This document shows, one piece after another, positions 17,218-24,783 of a stretch of DNA of 64,000 nt. Within the stretch, counting starts at the first letter, position 1. Every line of letters begins with the position of its first letter. The stretch is from assembly GCF_002117485.1 (NCBI RefSeq), contig NZ_CP021032.1:1-64000 (forward strand). Reading direction: 5' to 3'. Position numbers and translations under genes: made by a program. This DNA is from Rhizobium sp. NXC14. GTDB taxonomy: Bacteria; Pseudomonadota; Alphaproteobacteria; Rhizobiales; Rhizobiaceae. A model generated the notes under the pieces. That model saw only the letters and a list, made by a program, of their open reading frames with translations, had not been told where the DNA came from and did not search any database.

Positions 17218-17415
17218 AGGTTCCCCCCGGAATGCTGGCTCAGATCGGCGGCACTCTCCTCACTCCTCACGAGATTGTCAACTCAACTTGAGCGCTGTTT
17301 CGCCTTCAAGCACACGCTTTCATTTAGTTGTCACATCGGCGTGAGTGAACGTCTTGTGATTTGCCGCTTTTACAAGGATGAGCAAGGATTTGAGCGACCC
17401 TCAGGAGGTAGCGCG

Positions 17416-18111
17416 ATGCCCATCTCTTCCAACCTTACCTCGCTCCTCGTCACTGTCGTCGTCTCGCTCGGTGCGGGCGTGGCATGTGCCGCTGAGGAAG
17501 CGGTCGTCATTCCGCCGCCGACCATTGACGAAACCGCCGGGTCCGCTACTGAAACCGCCATTTTCGCCGGGGGATGTTTCTGGGGCGTCCAGGGGGTCTT
17601 TCAGCATGTGAAGGGCGTCGAGAGCGCCGTTTCCGGTTATGCCGGCGGCGAGGCTAAAACGGCACAGTACGAAACCGTCAGTACCGGTTCGACCGGTCAC
17701 GCAGAGGCCGTCGAGGTGAGGTTCGATCCGAAGAAGGTGAGCTACGGCAGGTTGCTGCAGATCTTCTTCTCGGTGGCCCACAACCCGACGCAGCTGAATT
17801 TCCAGGGACCGGATCGGGGCACCCAGTACCGCTCGGCGCTGTTCGTCACCGCTCCCGAGCAGCGAGAGGTGGCCGAGCGCTATATCGACCAGCTCGACAA
17901 GGCGCACGTCTTCCCGCAGCCGATCGTGACCAAGGTGTCCGAGGCCGCCGGCTTCTATCCCGCCGAGGCCTACCACCAGGATTTCCTGACGCGCAATCCG
18001 ACCTATCCCTATATCGTCTATAACGACCTGGCGAAGATCGAGAATTTGAAGTCGCTGTTTCCCACCGACTACCGCAGCCAGCCGGTGCTCGTCGGGAAGA
18101 CCAAGGGCTGA
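17416..18111 (+). CDS. msrA: Exported peptide-methionine (S)-S-oxide reductase MsrA
   Basis: The 231-residue protein begins with a signal peptide (MPISSNLTSLLVTVVVSLGAG, cleavage likely after the ACAA stretch). The MsrA catalytic motif GCFWG is at 53-57 with catalytic Cys54, followed by GYAGG, the substrate region STGSTGHAEAVEV and the C-terminal EAYHQDFL. A perfect AGGAGG ribosome binding site eight bases upstream sets the start, so a longer in-frame extension into the upstream intergenic region is discounted. The enzyme reduces oxidised methionine in periplasmic proteins. It is divergent from the alpha-2-macroglobulin gene. No MsrB partner is nearby. Confidence 0.94.
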   Translation: MPISSNLTSLLVTVVVSLGAGVACAAEEAVVIPPPTIDETAGSATETAIFAGGCFWGVQGVFQHVKGVESAVSGYAGGEAKTAQYETVSTGSTGHAEAVEVRFDPKKVSYGRLLQIFFSVAHNPTQLNFQGPDRGTQYRSALFVTAPEQREVAERYIDQLDKAHVFPQPIVTKVSEAAGFYPAEAYHQDFLTRNPTYPYIVYNDLAKIENLKSLFPTDYRSQPVLVGKTKG

Positions 18112-18163
18112 TCTGAGCCTGCTCGGTTTCGGGGTCGATGCCGGTGAACCGGATCGCAGCCGC

Positions 18164-18763
18164 TTAAGGCATGATGTCGATGGGCGTATGATCGGGAACG
18201 CGAGCCCAGACATCGCGCATCTCCGCATCGGTCACCGCAATGCAGCCATCCGTCCAGTCCCACAGGCGATGGATCCCTCCGAGCAGGCCCCAGCCATTGG
18301 GCAGCCCGTGGATCATGATGCTGCCGCCGGGCGGATAGCCATTGACTTTAGCCTCATGCTGCTCATTCGGATTCGGATAGGAAATGTGCAGGCTGAGATG
18401 CGCCACGGATTTCGGATTGCGCCAGTCTATCTCGTAGCGCCCTTCCGGTGTTTTCTCGTCGCCTTCGCGTTGCTTGGGACCCGCATCGGCAGCACTTCCA
18501 AGGGAAATCTGATAGGCCGAGATTGCAGCGTCGCCTCTGAAAAGGACCATGCGGCATTCGGACTTGTAAACGCGAATGAGGTCGGCGCGTTGCTCCGGAG
18601 GTGCATCCGCGGGCGGCAAGCCCGAACCGATCCTGGCCATCACTTTGGTATAGGCGAACAGGCTGACGGCCACGATGAAAAGGACGATAAATTTGCTTCG
18701 CAAGCTGGTCCTCAATCGCCGAGCCCGATGGAATAATCCGATCGTATCATTGCCCGCTCTCAT
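18164..18763 (-). CDS. L,D-transpeptidase family protein (YkuD fold, YafK-like)
   Basis: The 199-residue protein has one N-terminal membrane segment (about 24-40) followed by a YkuD domain. Catalytic elements are visible: IMIHGLPNG (His152) and WDWTDGCIAVTD with the nucleophile Cys174. A segment rich in basic residues precedes the anchor, so the catalytic part is periplasmic. The family cross-links peptidoglycan stems or attaches proteins to them; YafK-like members can instead cleave such links, so the precise reaction cannot be told from sequence. It converges with msrA and its upstream region faces the response regulator gene. Confidence 0.88.
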   Translation of the reverse strand: MRAGNDTIGLFHRARRLRTSLRSKFIVLFIVAVSLFAYTKVMARIGSGLPPADAPPEQRADLIRVYKSECRMVLFRGDAAISAYQISLGSAADAGPKQREGDEKTPEGRYEIDWRNPKSVAHLSLHISYPNPNEQHEAKVNGYPPGGSIMIHGLPNGWGLLGGIHRLWDWTDGCIAVTDAEMRDVWARVPDHTPIDIMP

Positions 18764-18883
18764 CCAGAAGTAGTTAGGTGAAATTCAAATGATTAAGCGG
18801 CGGGTTTTGTTTTTGCGGCTTTTCCTGTTAAGAATTTGTAAACGTTAACAACATCTTAAATGGCGAAAATCGCGTTCCACCGC

Positions 18884-18908
18884 GGAACATATCGCCAGGT
18901 TCCCCGTT
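18884..18908 (+). promoter_or_regulatory. EcfG (general stress) promoter of the receiver-domain gene
   Basis: GGAAC (18884-18888), 16 bases, then CGTT (18905-18908) followed by AC: an exact match to the EcfG consensus. It is 79 bases upstream of the response regulator start in an otherwise empty 224-base gap. Confidence 0.8.
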
Positions 18909-18987
18909 ACGACAATGAGTTTCGGCAGGGACAGACTACCGAAGCGGCTCCTTCTTTCGAAGTATATGCGTAACAAGAGGACGGATC

Positions 18988-19428
18988 ATGGCCACCAATG
19001 TCGTGCGGCGCTACCAACAAGATGATCTCATGAAGCAGAGAGTGTTGATCGTCGAAGATGAATTCCTGATCGCGCTCGATCTCGGCGCGACGGTGGAAGG
19101 CATTGGCATGCAGGTCGCCGGCCTTGCGAATGACCGCGAACAGGCGCTACGGCTGGCGCCGTCCTCCGATATCGCCTTCGTCGACGTCAATCTCGCCGAT
19201 GGCCCGACCGGGCCTGAGCTTGGCAGGCGGCTGGCGGAAGAGCATGGTATCGCCGTCGTCTTCATGACGGGCAATCCCGAGACCGTCGCCGACGGCGTCA
19301 AGGGAGCGGTCGGCGTCGTCCAGAAGCCGGTGATGCCTTGGCTTGTCGAACAGCTGTTGAAATATCTTGCGGCGCGCCGTGTCGGCATGTTTGCGGTCGT
19401 GCCGGCGCAGATGACGGTTTTTAGCTGA
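18988..19428 (+). CDS. Single-domain response regulator
   Basis: A 146-residue protein consisting only of a receiver domain: acidic pair Glu23-Asp24 in VLIVEDEF, phosphoacceptor Asp66 in IAFVDVNL, Thr94 in VVFMTGN and Lys113 in QKPV. No output domain is present. The ATG is preceded by AGAGGAC at proper spacing; an alternative start is Met15. Stand-alone receivers behind EcfG promoters are common in Alphaproteobacteria, where some (SdrG, MrrA) feed phosphate into the general stress response. This one may do so, but its VFMTGN segment is not a full FATGUY motif. Confidence 0.92.
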   Translation: MATNVVRRYQQDDLMKQRVLIVEDEFLIALDLGATVEGIGMQVAGLANDREQALRLAPSSDIAFVDVNLADGPTGPELGRRLAEEHGIAVVFMTGNPETVADGVKGAVGVVQKPVMPWLVEQLLKYLAARRVGMFAVVPAQMTVFS

Positions 19429-19446
19429 TCACAGGGTGTGATCAGC
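19424..19446. terminator. Shared hairpin between convergent genes
   Basis: A perfect 9-bp stem GCTGATCAC/GTGATCAGC with loop AGGGT. The stop codons of the receiver gene (19426-19428) and of the convergent tetR-type gene (19442-19444) lie inside the two arms. There is no strong T tract on either side, so termination strength is uncertain. Confidence 0.5.
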
Positions 19447-20146
19447 CTGGTATGGCCGCGAGCTGCGGCTCTCCGCCGGCTTTTTCGGCTTTCGGCCTGC
19501 CATAGGCCTTCAGAAAGGTCCGCACCGCATTGCGTGCCGCCTTTTCCAGTTCTTCATTGCTGGGTGTGCCGCCGAACAGCGTCATCATCTGCAGGTCTGC
19601 ATTGGCGAGCGCCACGAACTGCCGGGCGGCGACGTCGAAATCATCGATGGCAAGCGCCTGTTTGTGGTCAAGCCGCGCCAGAAGCGCGGAAAGCGCAGTG
19701 GTCAGTTTGCCCGGCCCCTGTTGGCGCCAGCTTTCGAAGAGGTGCGGATATCGCTCGCCCTCCGTCTGCACGAGTTTGCGCAGGAATTTTCCGTCATGAT
19801 TGCAGATGCAATTTTTGTTGAGGCGCACGGCAAACGCCGTCAGGCCGTCCTCCAGATCGTCGGCGCTGTCAGGAAAAGTCGACAGCACGGAAAAGAGCAT
19901 GGCGTTGGCGCGGTTCATCACATCCTCGACCACGGCGACGAACAGCGTCTCCTTTTCACGGTAGTGATTGTAGATCGTCTGGCGGGAGACACAGGCGACG
20001 GCGGCGATCTCGTCGATGCTGGCGGCTGCAAAACCCTGGCGGCAGAAGACATCGGCGGCGGCGTCAAGGATCGACATACGCTTGGCGCATTGTCCACGCC
20101 GCGTATGCCCCATCATCCGGACTGCCGGTGTCATGCTATCTTTCAT
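19442..20146 (-). CDS. TetR/AcrR family transcriptional regulator
   Basis: The DNA-binding domain occupies about residues 24-70 (MSILDAAADVFCRQGFAAASIDEIAAVACVSRQTIYNHYREKETLF), the standard TetR HTH. The C-terminal ligand domain ends with a long helix (EELEKAARNAVRTFLKAYGRP). The start is uncertain: the ATG at 20134 has a GAAAGATAG sequence upstream and may be the true one. It is divergent from a Bcr/CflA-type efflux gene with about 250 bases between, the usual layout for a local repressor of a drug pump. Confidence 0.92.
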   Translation of the reverse strand: MKDSMTPAVRMMGHTRRGQCAKRMSILDAAADVFCRQGFAAASIDEIAAVACVSRQTIYNHYREKETLFVAVVEDVMNRANAMLFSVLSTFPDSADDLEDGLTAFAVRLNKNCICNHDGKFLRKLVQTEGERYPHLFESWRQQGPGKLTTALSALLARLDHKQALAIDDFDVAARQFVALANADLQMMTLFGGTPSNEELEKAARNAVRTFLKAYGRPKAEKAGGEPQLAAIPG

Positions 20147-20202
20147 CGAGCGAAGATAAGACGTCTTGACGATTTAGACAATGGCGTCTAGTTTTACAGG
20201 CG

Positions 20203-20220
20203 TGTCCAAATTTATTGACA
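20203..20220. promoter_or_regulatory. Possible TetR operator
   Basis: An imperfect dyad TGTCCAAAT/TTATTGACA (6 of 9 positions complementary) lies in the tetR-efflux divergent region. A second palindrome, AAGACGTCTT, is near 20159-20168. Either could be the operator; the choice is not supported further by the sequence. Confidence 0.25.
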
Positions 20221-20396
20221 CTCTTGAGTTCGCTGCTGGAGATCTCCCAACTTCATCTTCGCGCGAACGATCTCATTGAACCCATCGCATCGGCGCGAAA
20301 ATCGCACTGATTTTCGGAGAGCAGGATGCGTCGATTCCAAAGAGTGCGGAGCGACGATCCGGCGCCTCCGCTGCGCTTTTACGAAAGATCACCACT

Positions 20397-21596
20397 ATGA
20401 CGGCTTCCTTCTTTCGCATTGCCCTCATTCTCGGCCTGTTGTCGGCCATCGGTCCCTTTGCCATTGACATGTATCTGCCTGCGCTGCCCTCCATCGGCCA
20501 GGACCTGCATGCCGATAACAGCGTCACCCAGCTGACCCTGCTCGCTTTCTTCATCTCCTTTGCGCTTGCTCAGCTCGTCTACGGGCCGCTGTCGGACATG
20601 TGGGGCCGCAAGCTGCCGCTCTATCTCGGTATCGGTCTCTTCGCCGTCGCGTCGATCGGCTGCGCATTTGCGACCGATATCGAAACGCTGATCGCCTTCC
20701 GTTTCGTCCAGGGCATCGGCGGTGCCGCCGGCATGGTCATTCCGCGCGCCATCGTCCGCGACATGCACACCGGCGTCCAGGCCGCGCGGCTGATGTCGCT
20801 GCTGATGCTGGTCTTCTCGATCTCGCCGATCCTGGCGCCGCTGACGGGCAGCGCCGTCATCGAACTCTCCGGCTGGCGTGGCGTCTTCTGGGCCGTGACG
20901 GGTGCGGCGGTAATCGGCCTCGTCCTGCTTTCCACCCAGCTTGACGAAACCCGCCCGGCCGAGGAGCGCAATGGCAGCGGCCTCGGCAGCGCCATGAAGG
21001 CCTATCGTCTGCTGCTCGCCGATCGCAATTTCCTGACGCTGACCTTCATCGGCGGCCTCGGCATTTCGAGCTTCCTCGTCTATCTCGCCAACTCGCCCTT
21101 CGTGCTGATCCAGCATTACGGGCTGACGCCGACCGAGTACAGCTTCGCCTTCTCGATCAATGCCGTGTCCTTCTTCGCGGTATCGCAGGCGACGGGCTGG
21201 CTCGGGGAGCGTTTCGGCCTAGTGCGCGTCATGCGGATTGCCGTCAGCGCTTTTGCGCTGGCCATGATCGTCATGGCTGTGGTGATGGCTGCAGGCTTCA
21301 ACCAGCTGCATGTTATGGCGACCTTCCTGTTCATCGGCTACGGCTTCCTCGGCCTCGTCATTCCGACGAGCGCGGTGCTTGCGCTGGAGGAACACGGCGC
21401 GATCGCCGGCACCGCCTCGTCGCTGATGGGCACGCTGCATTTCGTCATCGCCGCCGTCGCCATGGTTATTTCGAGCCTGTTCTTCGACGGCACCGCCGTT
21501 CCGATGGCCGCCGGTATTGCGCTTTGCGCCTTCTCGGCCTTCGTGCTGACGCAGGCGACGATCGGCCGCCGCGCCGCCGTAGCCGCGGCCGAATAG
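20397..21596 (+). CDS. Bcr/CflA-type multidrug efflux MFS transporter
   Basis: A 399-residue protein with 12 predicted membrane helices. It starts MTASFFRIALILGLLSAIGPFAIDMYLPALPSI, the conserved first helix of the Bcr/CflA drug-proton antiporters (DHA1 family), and has the loop 2-3 motif YGPLSDMWGRKLPLY. It would pump drugs such as bicyclomycin or chloramphenicol-like compounds out of the cytoplasm; the real substrate is unknown. It is divergent from the tetR-type gene. A hairpin terminator follows the stop codon. Confidence 0.93.
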   Translation: MTASFFRIALILGLLSAIGPFAIDMYLPALPSIGQDLHADNSVTQLTLLAFFISFALAQLVYGPLSDMWGRKLPLYLGIGLFAVASIGCAFATDIETLIAFRFVQGIGGAAGMVIPRAIVRDMHTGVQAARLMSLLMLVFSISPILAPLTGSAVIELSGWRGVFWAVTGAAVIGLVLLSTQLDETRPAEERNGSGLGSAMKAYRLLLADRNFLTLTFIGGLGISSFLVYLANSPFVLIQHYGLTPTEYSFAFSINAVSFFAVSQATGWLGERFGLVRVMRIAVSAFALAMIVMAVVMAAGFNQLHVMATFLFIGYGFLGLVIPTSAVLALEEHGAIAGTASSLMGTLHFVIAAVAMVISSLFFDGTAVPMAAGIALCAFSAFVLTQATIGRRAAVAAAE

Positions 21597-21606
21597 CCGG
21601 AAAACA

Positions 21607-21644
21607 GGCCGCACACGGCAGCGGGTGCGGCCCCGCCATCTTTT
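21607..21644 (+). terminator. Hairpin terminator after the efflux gene
   Basis: An 8-bp stem GGCCGCAC/GTGCGGCC (21607-21614 with 21625-21632) is followed after eight bases by TTTT at 21641-21644. It starts 11 bases after the stop codon. Confidence 0.5.
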
Positions 21645-21725
21645 AGGAAAGTACAACGAGCGATTGATTATCGGCGATCTGCGCTATCTACGCCTGACGA
21701 TGCATTGTGATACCGGAGGATGAGC

Positions 21726-23015
21726 ATGGTCGACGAGAAGCGGCTGATTTCGAAAATCACCTGGAAGCTGATGCCGTTTCTCGGCATCCTCTATCTGATT
21801 GCGTATATCGACCGGCAGAACGTCAGCTTCGCCAAGTTGCAGATGGTCGATGCGCTCGGGCTGAGCGAATACGCCTATGGCCTTGGCGCTTCGCTCTTCT
21901 TCATTGGCTATTTTCTCTTCGAGGTGCCGAGCAATCTCTTCCTCGACAGGCTCGGCGCGCGTGTCTGGTTCGCGCGCATCCTGGTCTCCTGGGGGCTTGT
22001 CACCGTGGCGCTCGCCTTCACGCAGAACGCGACGATGTTTTATATCCTGCGGTTCCTGCTCGGTGTCTGCGAAGCCGGTTTCTTCCCTGGCGTCCTCTAC
22101 CTCTTGACGCTCTGGTTCCCCTCGGCCTATCGCGGCCGGATGGTCGGGCTGTTCATGATCTTCAGCGCCATCGCCAATGCCGTCGGCGCACCGCTCGGCG
22201 GCGTGCTGCTTGATCTCGACGGTCTCTATGGTTTTGCCGGCTGGGAATGGGTCTTCCTGGCGACCGGTGTACCGGCCGTCATCGCCGGCGTCGTCACCTT
22301 CTTCTATCTTCCCGGCCGGCCGGAGAGCGCAGGTTTCCTGACCGGCGAGGAGAAGGCCTGGCTCGAGCGCCGGCTCGCTTCGGAAAATGCCGGCATGGGC
22401 GAAAATGCCGAAAACGGTTTCAAGGCGCTCGTCGATCCGCGCGTCGTGCTGATGGCGCTCTGCTATATCGCCTTTCCGCTGTCGGCCTATGGGCTGAGCT
22501 ATTGGCTGCCGACCATCGTCAAGGCCTTCGGCGTCAGCAATACGGTGAACGGTTTCCTCAACGTCATTCCCTGGCTTTTGGTGGCGGTGGGGCTCTATGC
22601 AGTGCCCGCCATGGCCGACAAGGCGCAATTGAAGACGCCCTATATCGTCATCCCGGCCTTCATCGGCGCTGCCTGCCTGCTGCTGTCGGCGCTGATCCCG
22701 AACCATACGGTGCAGTTCGCCTTCCTCTGCGTCGCCGCCGCCGGGATTTTCGCGCCCCAGCCGGTGTTCTGGAGCCTGCCCTCGCGTTTCCTGAAAGGGG
22801 CAGGTGCGGCGGCCGGCCTTGCCGCCATTAACTCGGTCGGAAACCTCGGCGGCTTCGTCGCCCAGAACGTCGTGCCCTGGATCAAGGATGAGAGCGGCAG
22901 CACGATCGCGCCAATGTTCTTCCTGGCCGGCTGCCTTGCTGCCGGCGCCCTGCTGGTCTTCGTCGTCGCACATCAGCTGGCGAACCGGGAACAGTCGGCG
23001 CCGAGCCGGGCCTGA
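21726..23015 (+). CDS. MFS transporter, anion:cation symporter (ACS) family
   Basis: A 429-residue, 12-helix carrier beginning MVDEKRLISKITWKLMPFLGILYLIAYIDRQNVSFAKLQM, characteristic of the ACS family (GudP, ExuT, phthalate and tartrate carriers). The cytoplasmic loop FEVPSNLFLDRLGARVW matches the family motif. The start is set at the second ATG because GGAGG lies six bases upstream of it. The probable substrate is an organic acid anion such as a sugar acid. It converges with the LacI-type gene with only 14 bases between. Confidence 0.92.
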   Translation: MVDEKRLISKITWKLMPFLGILYLIAYIDRQNVSFAKLQMVDALGLSEYAYGLGASLFFIGYFLFEVPSNLFLDRLGARVWFARILVSWGLVTVALAFTQNATMFYILRFLLGVCEAGFFPGVLYLLTLWFPSAYRGRMVGLFMIFSAIANAVGAPLGGVLLDLDGLYGFAGWEWVFLATGVPAVIAGVVTFFYLPGRPESAGFLTGEEKAWLERRLASENAGMGENAENGFKALVDPRVVLMALCYIAFPLSAYGLSYWLPTIVKAFGVSNTVNGFLNVIPWLLVAVGLYAVPAMADKAQLKTPYIVIPAFIGAACLLLSALIPNHTVQFAFLCVAAAGIFAPQPVFWSLPSRFLKGAGAAAGLAAINSVGNLGGFVAQNVVPWIKDESGSTIAPMFFLAGCLAAGALLVFVVAHQLANREQSAPSRA

Positions 23016-23029
23016 AATCGGCCTTGGTC

Positions 23030-24067
23030 TCAGCCCGCCAGCGTGAAAGCGTCGCTTTCGCCTGGAACAAGCTCCATCGGCCAGATCCTGTTGCGGGCTC
23101 CCTGCGGATAATGCTCGGCATAGGCCGGCATGGTGGCGAGCAGGGTTTCGCCGAGCTGGGCGCCGAGATCACGCAGCGACATGCGGAAAGAGGTCAGCGT
23201 CGGCTGCAGGAAATGGGTGCGCGGCTCTTCGCGGAAGCCGACGACAGCAAGGTCGCGCCCCGGCACGATGCCGGCCTCGGCCAGCCGCCGGTACAGCCCG
23301 ATCGCCATCAGTTCGTGGATCAGGATGATCGCGGTCGGCCGCTCTTCGAGCATCAGCAGTTCGTGGCCGGCCTGGTAGCCGCCTTGCTCGCTCGACTTTA
23401 CACGGATGATGAGGGCGGGGTCGAAGGGAATGCCGTGGCGTTTCAACGCCTGACGATAACTGTCGAGGAAGATATAGCCGAGATTGATATCGGAGGAGGG
23501 GGCCGCCACGGCAATCCGCCGGTGGCCTTTGGCAACGAGCCGGTCAACGCCGCGTGCCGCTACGCCCTCGAAATCCAGATCCATCCAGGTATAACTGCCG
23601 CCCGACGCACTGCGGCCGAGCGCCACGAAGGGGATACGGGCCTTTTCCAGAAGTTCGATGCGCCGGTCGGTGCGCCGCGTCGCCGAAATGATCAGCGCGT
23701 CGACCAGCCGGCGGGCCACCATGCGTTTCAGATATTCGTGCGGATCCTCGTCGTCGGGGCAGGGCAGCATGACCAGATCGAGTTTGTGACGGGAAAAGAC
23801 GCTCTGCAGCCCGTCGGTGACGCCGAGGAAGAAATCGTCGCTGTTTTCGACCGTCTCCCGGCTGACCTCGAGCATCAGCCCGATGACATTGGTCATGCCC
23901 TGGCGCAGGCTGCGGCCCGACTGGTTGGCGACGTAACCGAGCTCTTCGGCGGCGGCGAGCACGCGCCGGCGCGTGTCTTCATTGACATCCGGCTTGCCGT
24001 TCAGCGCCCGGGACACCGTCCCGATCGAAATGTCGAGATGCTCGGCGAGCTGGCGAATTCCTTTCAT
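23030..24067 (-). CDS. LacI family transcriptional regulator
   Basis: The 345-residue protein starts MKGIRQLAEHLDISIGTVSRALNGKPDVNEDTRRRV, the LacI HTH and hinge. A periplasmic-binding-protein-like sensor domain follows (residues about 60-340, with LMLEVSRETVENSDDFF and AIILIHELMAIGLYR). The start is fixed by GGAGGAAG upstream; a longer in-frame reading has no ribosome binding site. It probably senses a sugar or sugar acid. The adjacent convergent ACS carrier may be a target, but no operator could be picked out. Confidence 0.93.
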   Translation of the reverse strand: MKGIRQLAEHLDISIGTVSRALNGKPDVNEDTRRRVLAAAEELGYVANQSGRSLRQGMTNVIGLMLEVSRETVENSDDFFLGVTDGLQSVFSRHKLDLVMLPCPDDEDPHEYLKRMVARRLVDALIISATRRTDRRIELLEKARIPFVALGRSASGGSYTWMDLDFEGVAARGVDRLVAKGHRRIAVAAPSSDINLGYIFLDSYRQALKRHGIPFDPALIIRVKSSEQGGYQAGHELLMLEERPTAIILIHELMAIGLYRRLAEAGIVPGRDLAVVGFREEPRTHFLQPTLTSFRMSLRDLGAQLGETLLATMPAYAEHYPQGARNRIWPMELVPGESDAFTLAG

Positions 24068-24283
24068 CTGCAGCGATCTTCCTCCCTGACAACGCCGCGC
24101 GATCGAAACGCGCAAAGGACGTAATACCTCGATTGCCAAATCCTTCTTGCCACAGGACGGCGCCTGCGAAAAGCTAAGGCTTGAGGCTCTGTTGATGCTG
24201 CCTAAAGCGGTGCGGTTGGGGAGGGGTGAGCGGCAGCCGGAAGACCGGGCTGATCCGCTGCCCGGATGTGGCCGATGGTGAGC

Positions 24284-24317
24284 AAAAAAATACCGAGGCT
24301 GCGGGACGCAACCTCGG
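24284..24317 (-). terminator. Rho-independent terminator of the glycine-zipper gene
   Basis: An 11-bp stem with one mismatch (24293-24303 with 24307-24317, CCGAGG...CCTCGG) is followed on the minus strand by TATTTTTTT (24292-24284). It lies 48 bases past the stop codon. Apart from this, the 24,068-24,364 gap shows nothing recognisable. Confidence 0.75.
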
Positions 24318-24364
24318 CTGAAGGCAAACCGGCGGCGCTAACCGGCCGTCGCAACAATTCGGGA

Positions 24365-24679
24365 CTACTCGCAGACCCGTACGGTCTCGGCATGGTAGCC
24401 GCCGTCATAGCGGTTGCGCACGTCGCGGTCCTCATACCAGCATCTCGGTTCGACATAGCGGGGGCTTTCGACATACCGCGGCCCCTCATCGACGTAGCGC
24501 GGACCGCCATTGGCGAGTGCACCGCCGATCAGGCCTCCGACGACACCTGCTGCGACGCCGCCGGCGATGATGCGGCCGGTGTTATCGTGATGGTGATGGT
24601 GATCGCGTGCGGCAGCAGGCTGAATAGCCGATCCAACAAGGGCCGTCGCGATCAACAAGCTGCTAATAATTCTCTTCAT
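24365..24679 (-). CDS. Small exported glycine-zipper protein
   Basis: The 104-residue protein has a signal peptide (MKRIISSLLIATALVGSAIQPAAA), a histidine run (HHHHH), a glycine-zipper membrane segment (RIIAGGVAAGVVGGLIGGALANGG) and three short tandem repeats of PRYVE/D type, then a C-terminal part with two cysteines (CWYEDRDVRNRYDGGYHAETVRVC). Such proteins are common in rhizobial envelopes; function unknown. The start is chosen at the signal peptide, with AGGAGAATG close upstream. Confidence 0.75.
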   Translation of the reverse strand: MKRIISSLLIATALVGSAIQPAAARDHHHHHDNTGRIIAGGVAAGVVGGLIGGALANGGPRYVDEGPRYVESPRYVEPRCWYEDRDVRNRYDGGYHAETVRVCE

Positions 24680-24783
24680 GACATTCTCCTCAGTGGCACT
24701 TGCCCCGGATAAGAGGGAAATGCGGCAGGAACGCGTTTGTTCGTTCAATCTTTACGACACGCGTTAATGCAAGTCATCCCCCG

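Noticed and set aside
21684..22973. 429-codon minus-strand frame opposite the ACS-family MFS gene
   Set aside because: Composition (Glu/Asp/Arg/Gln rich) is that of the complement of a membrane protein gene.
24365..24560. PRYVE-type repeats considered as a repeat array or CRISPR
   Set aside because: They are short coding repeats inside the glycine-zipper protein with no spacer structure.
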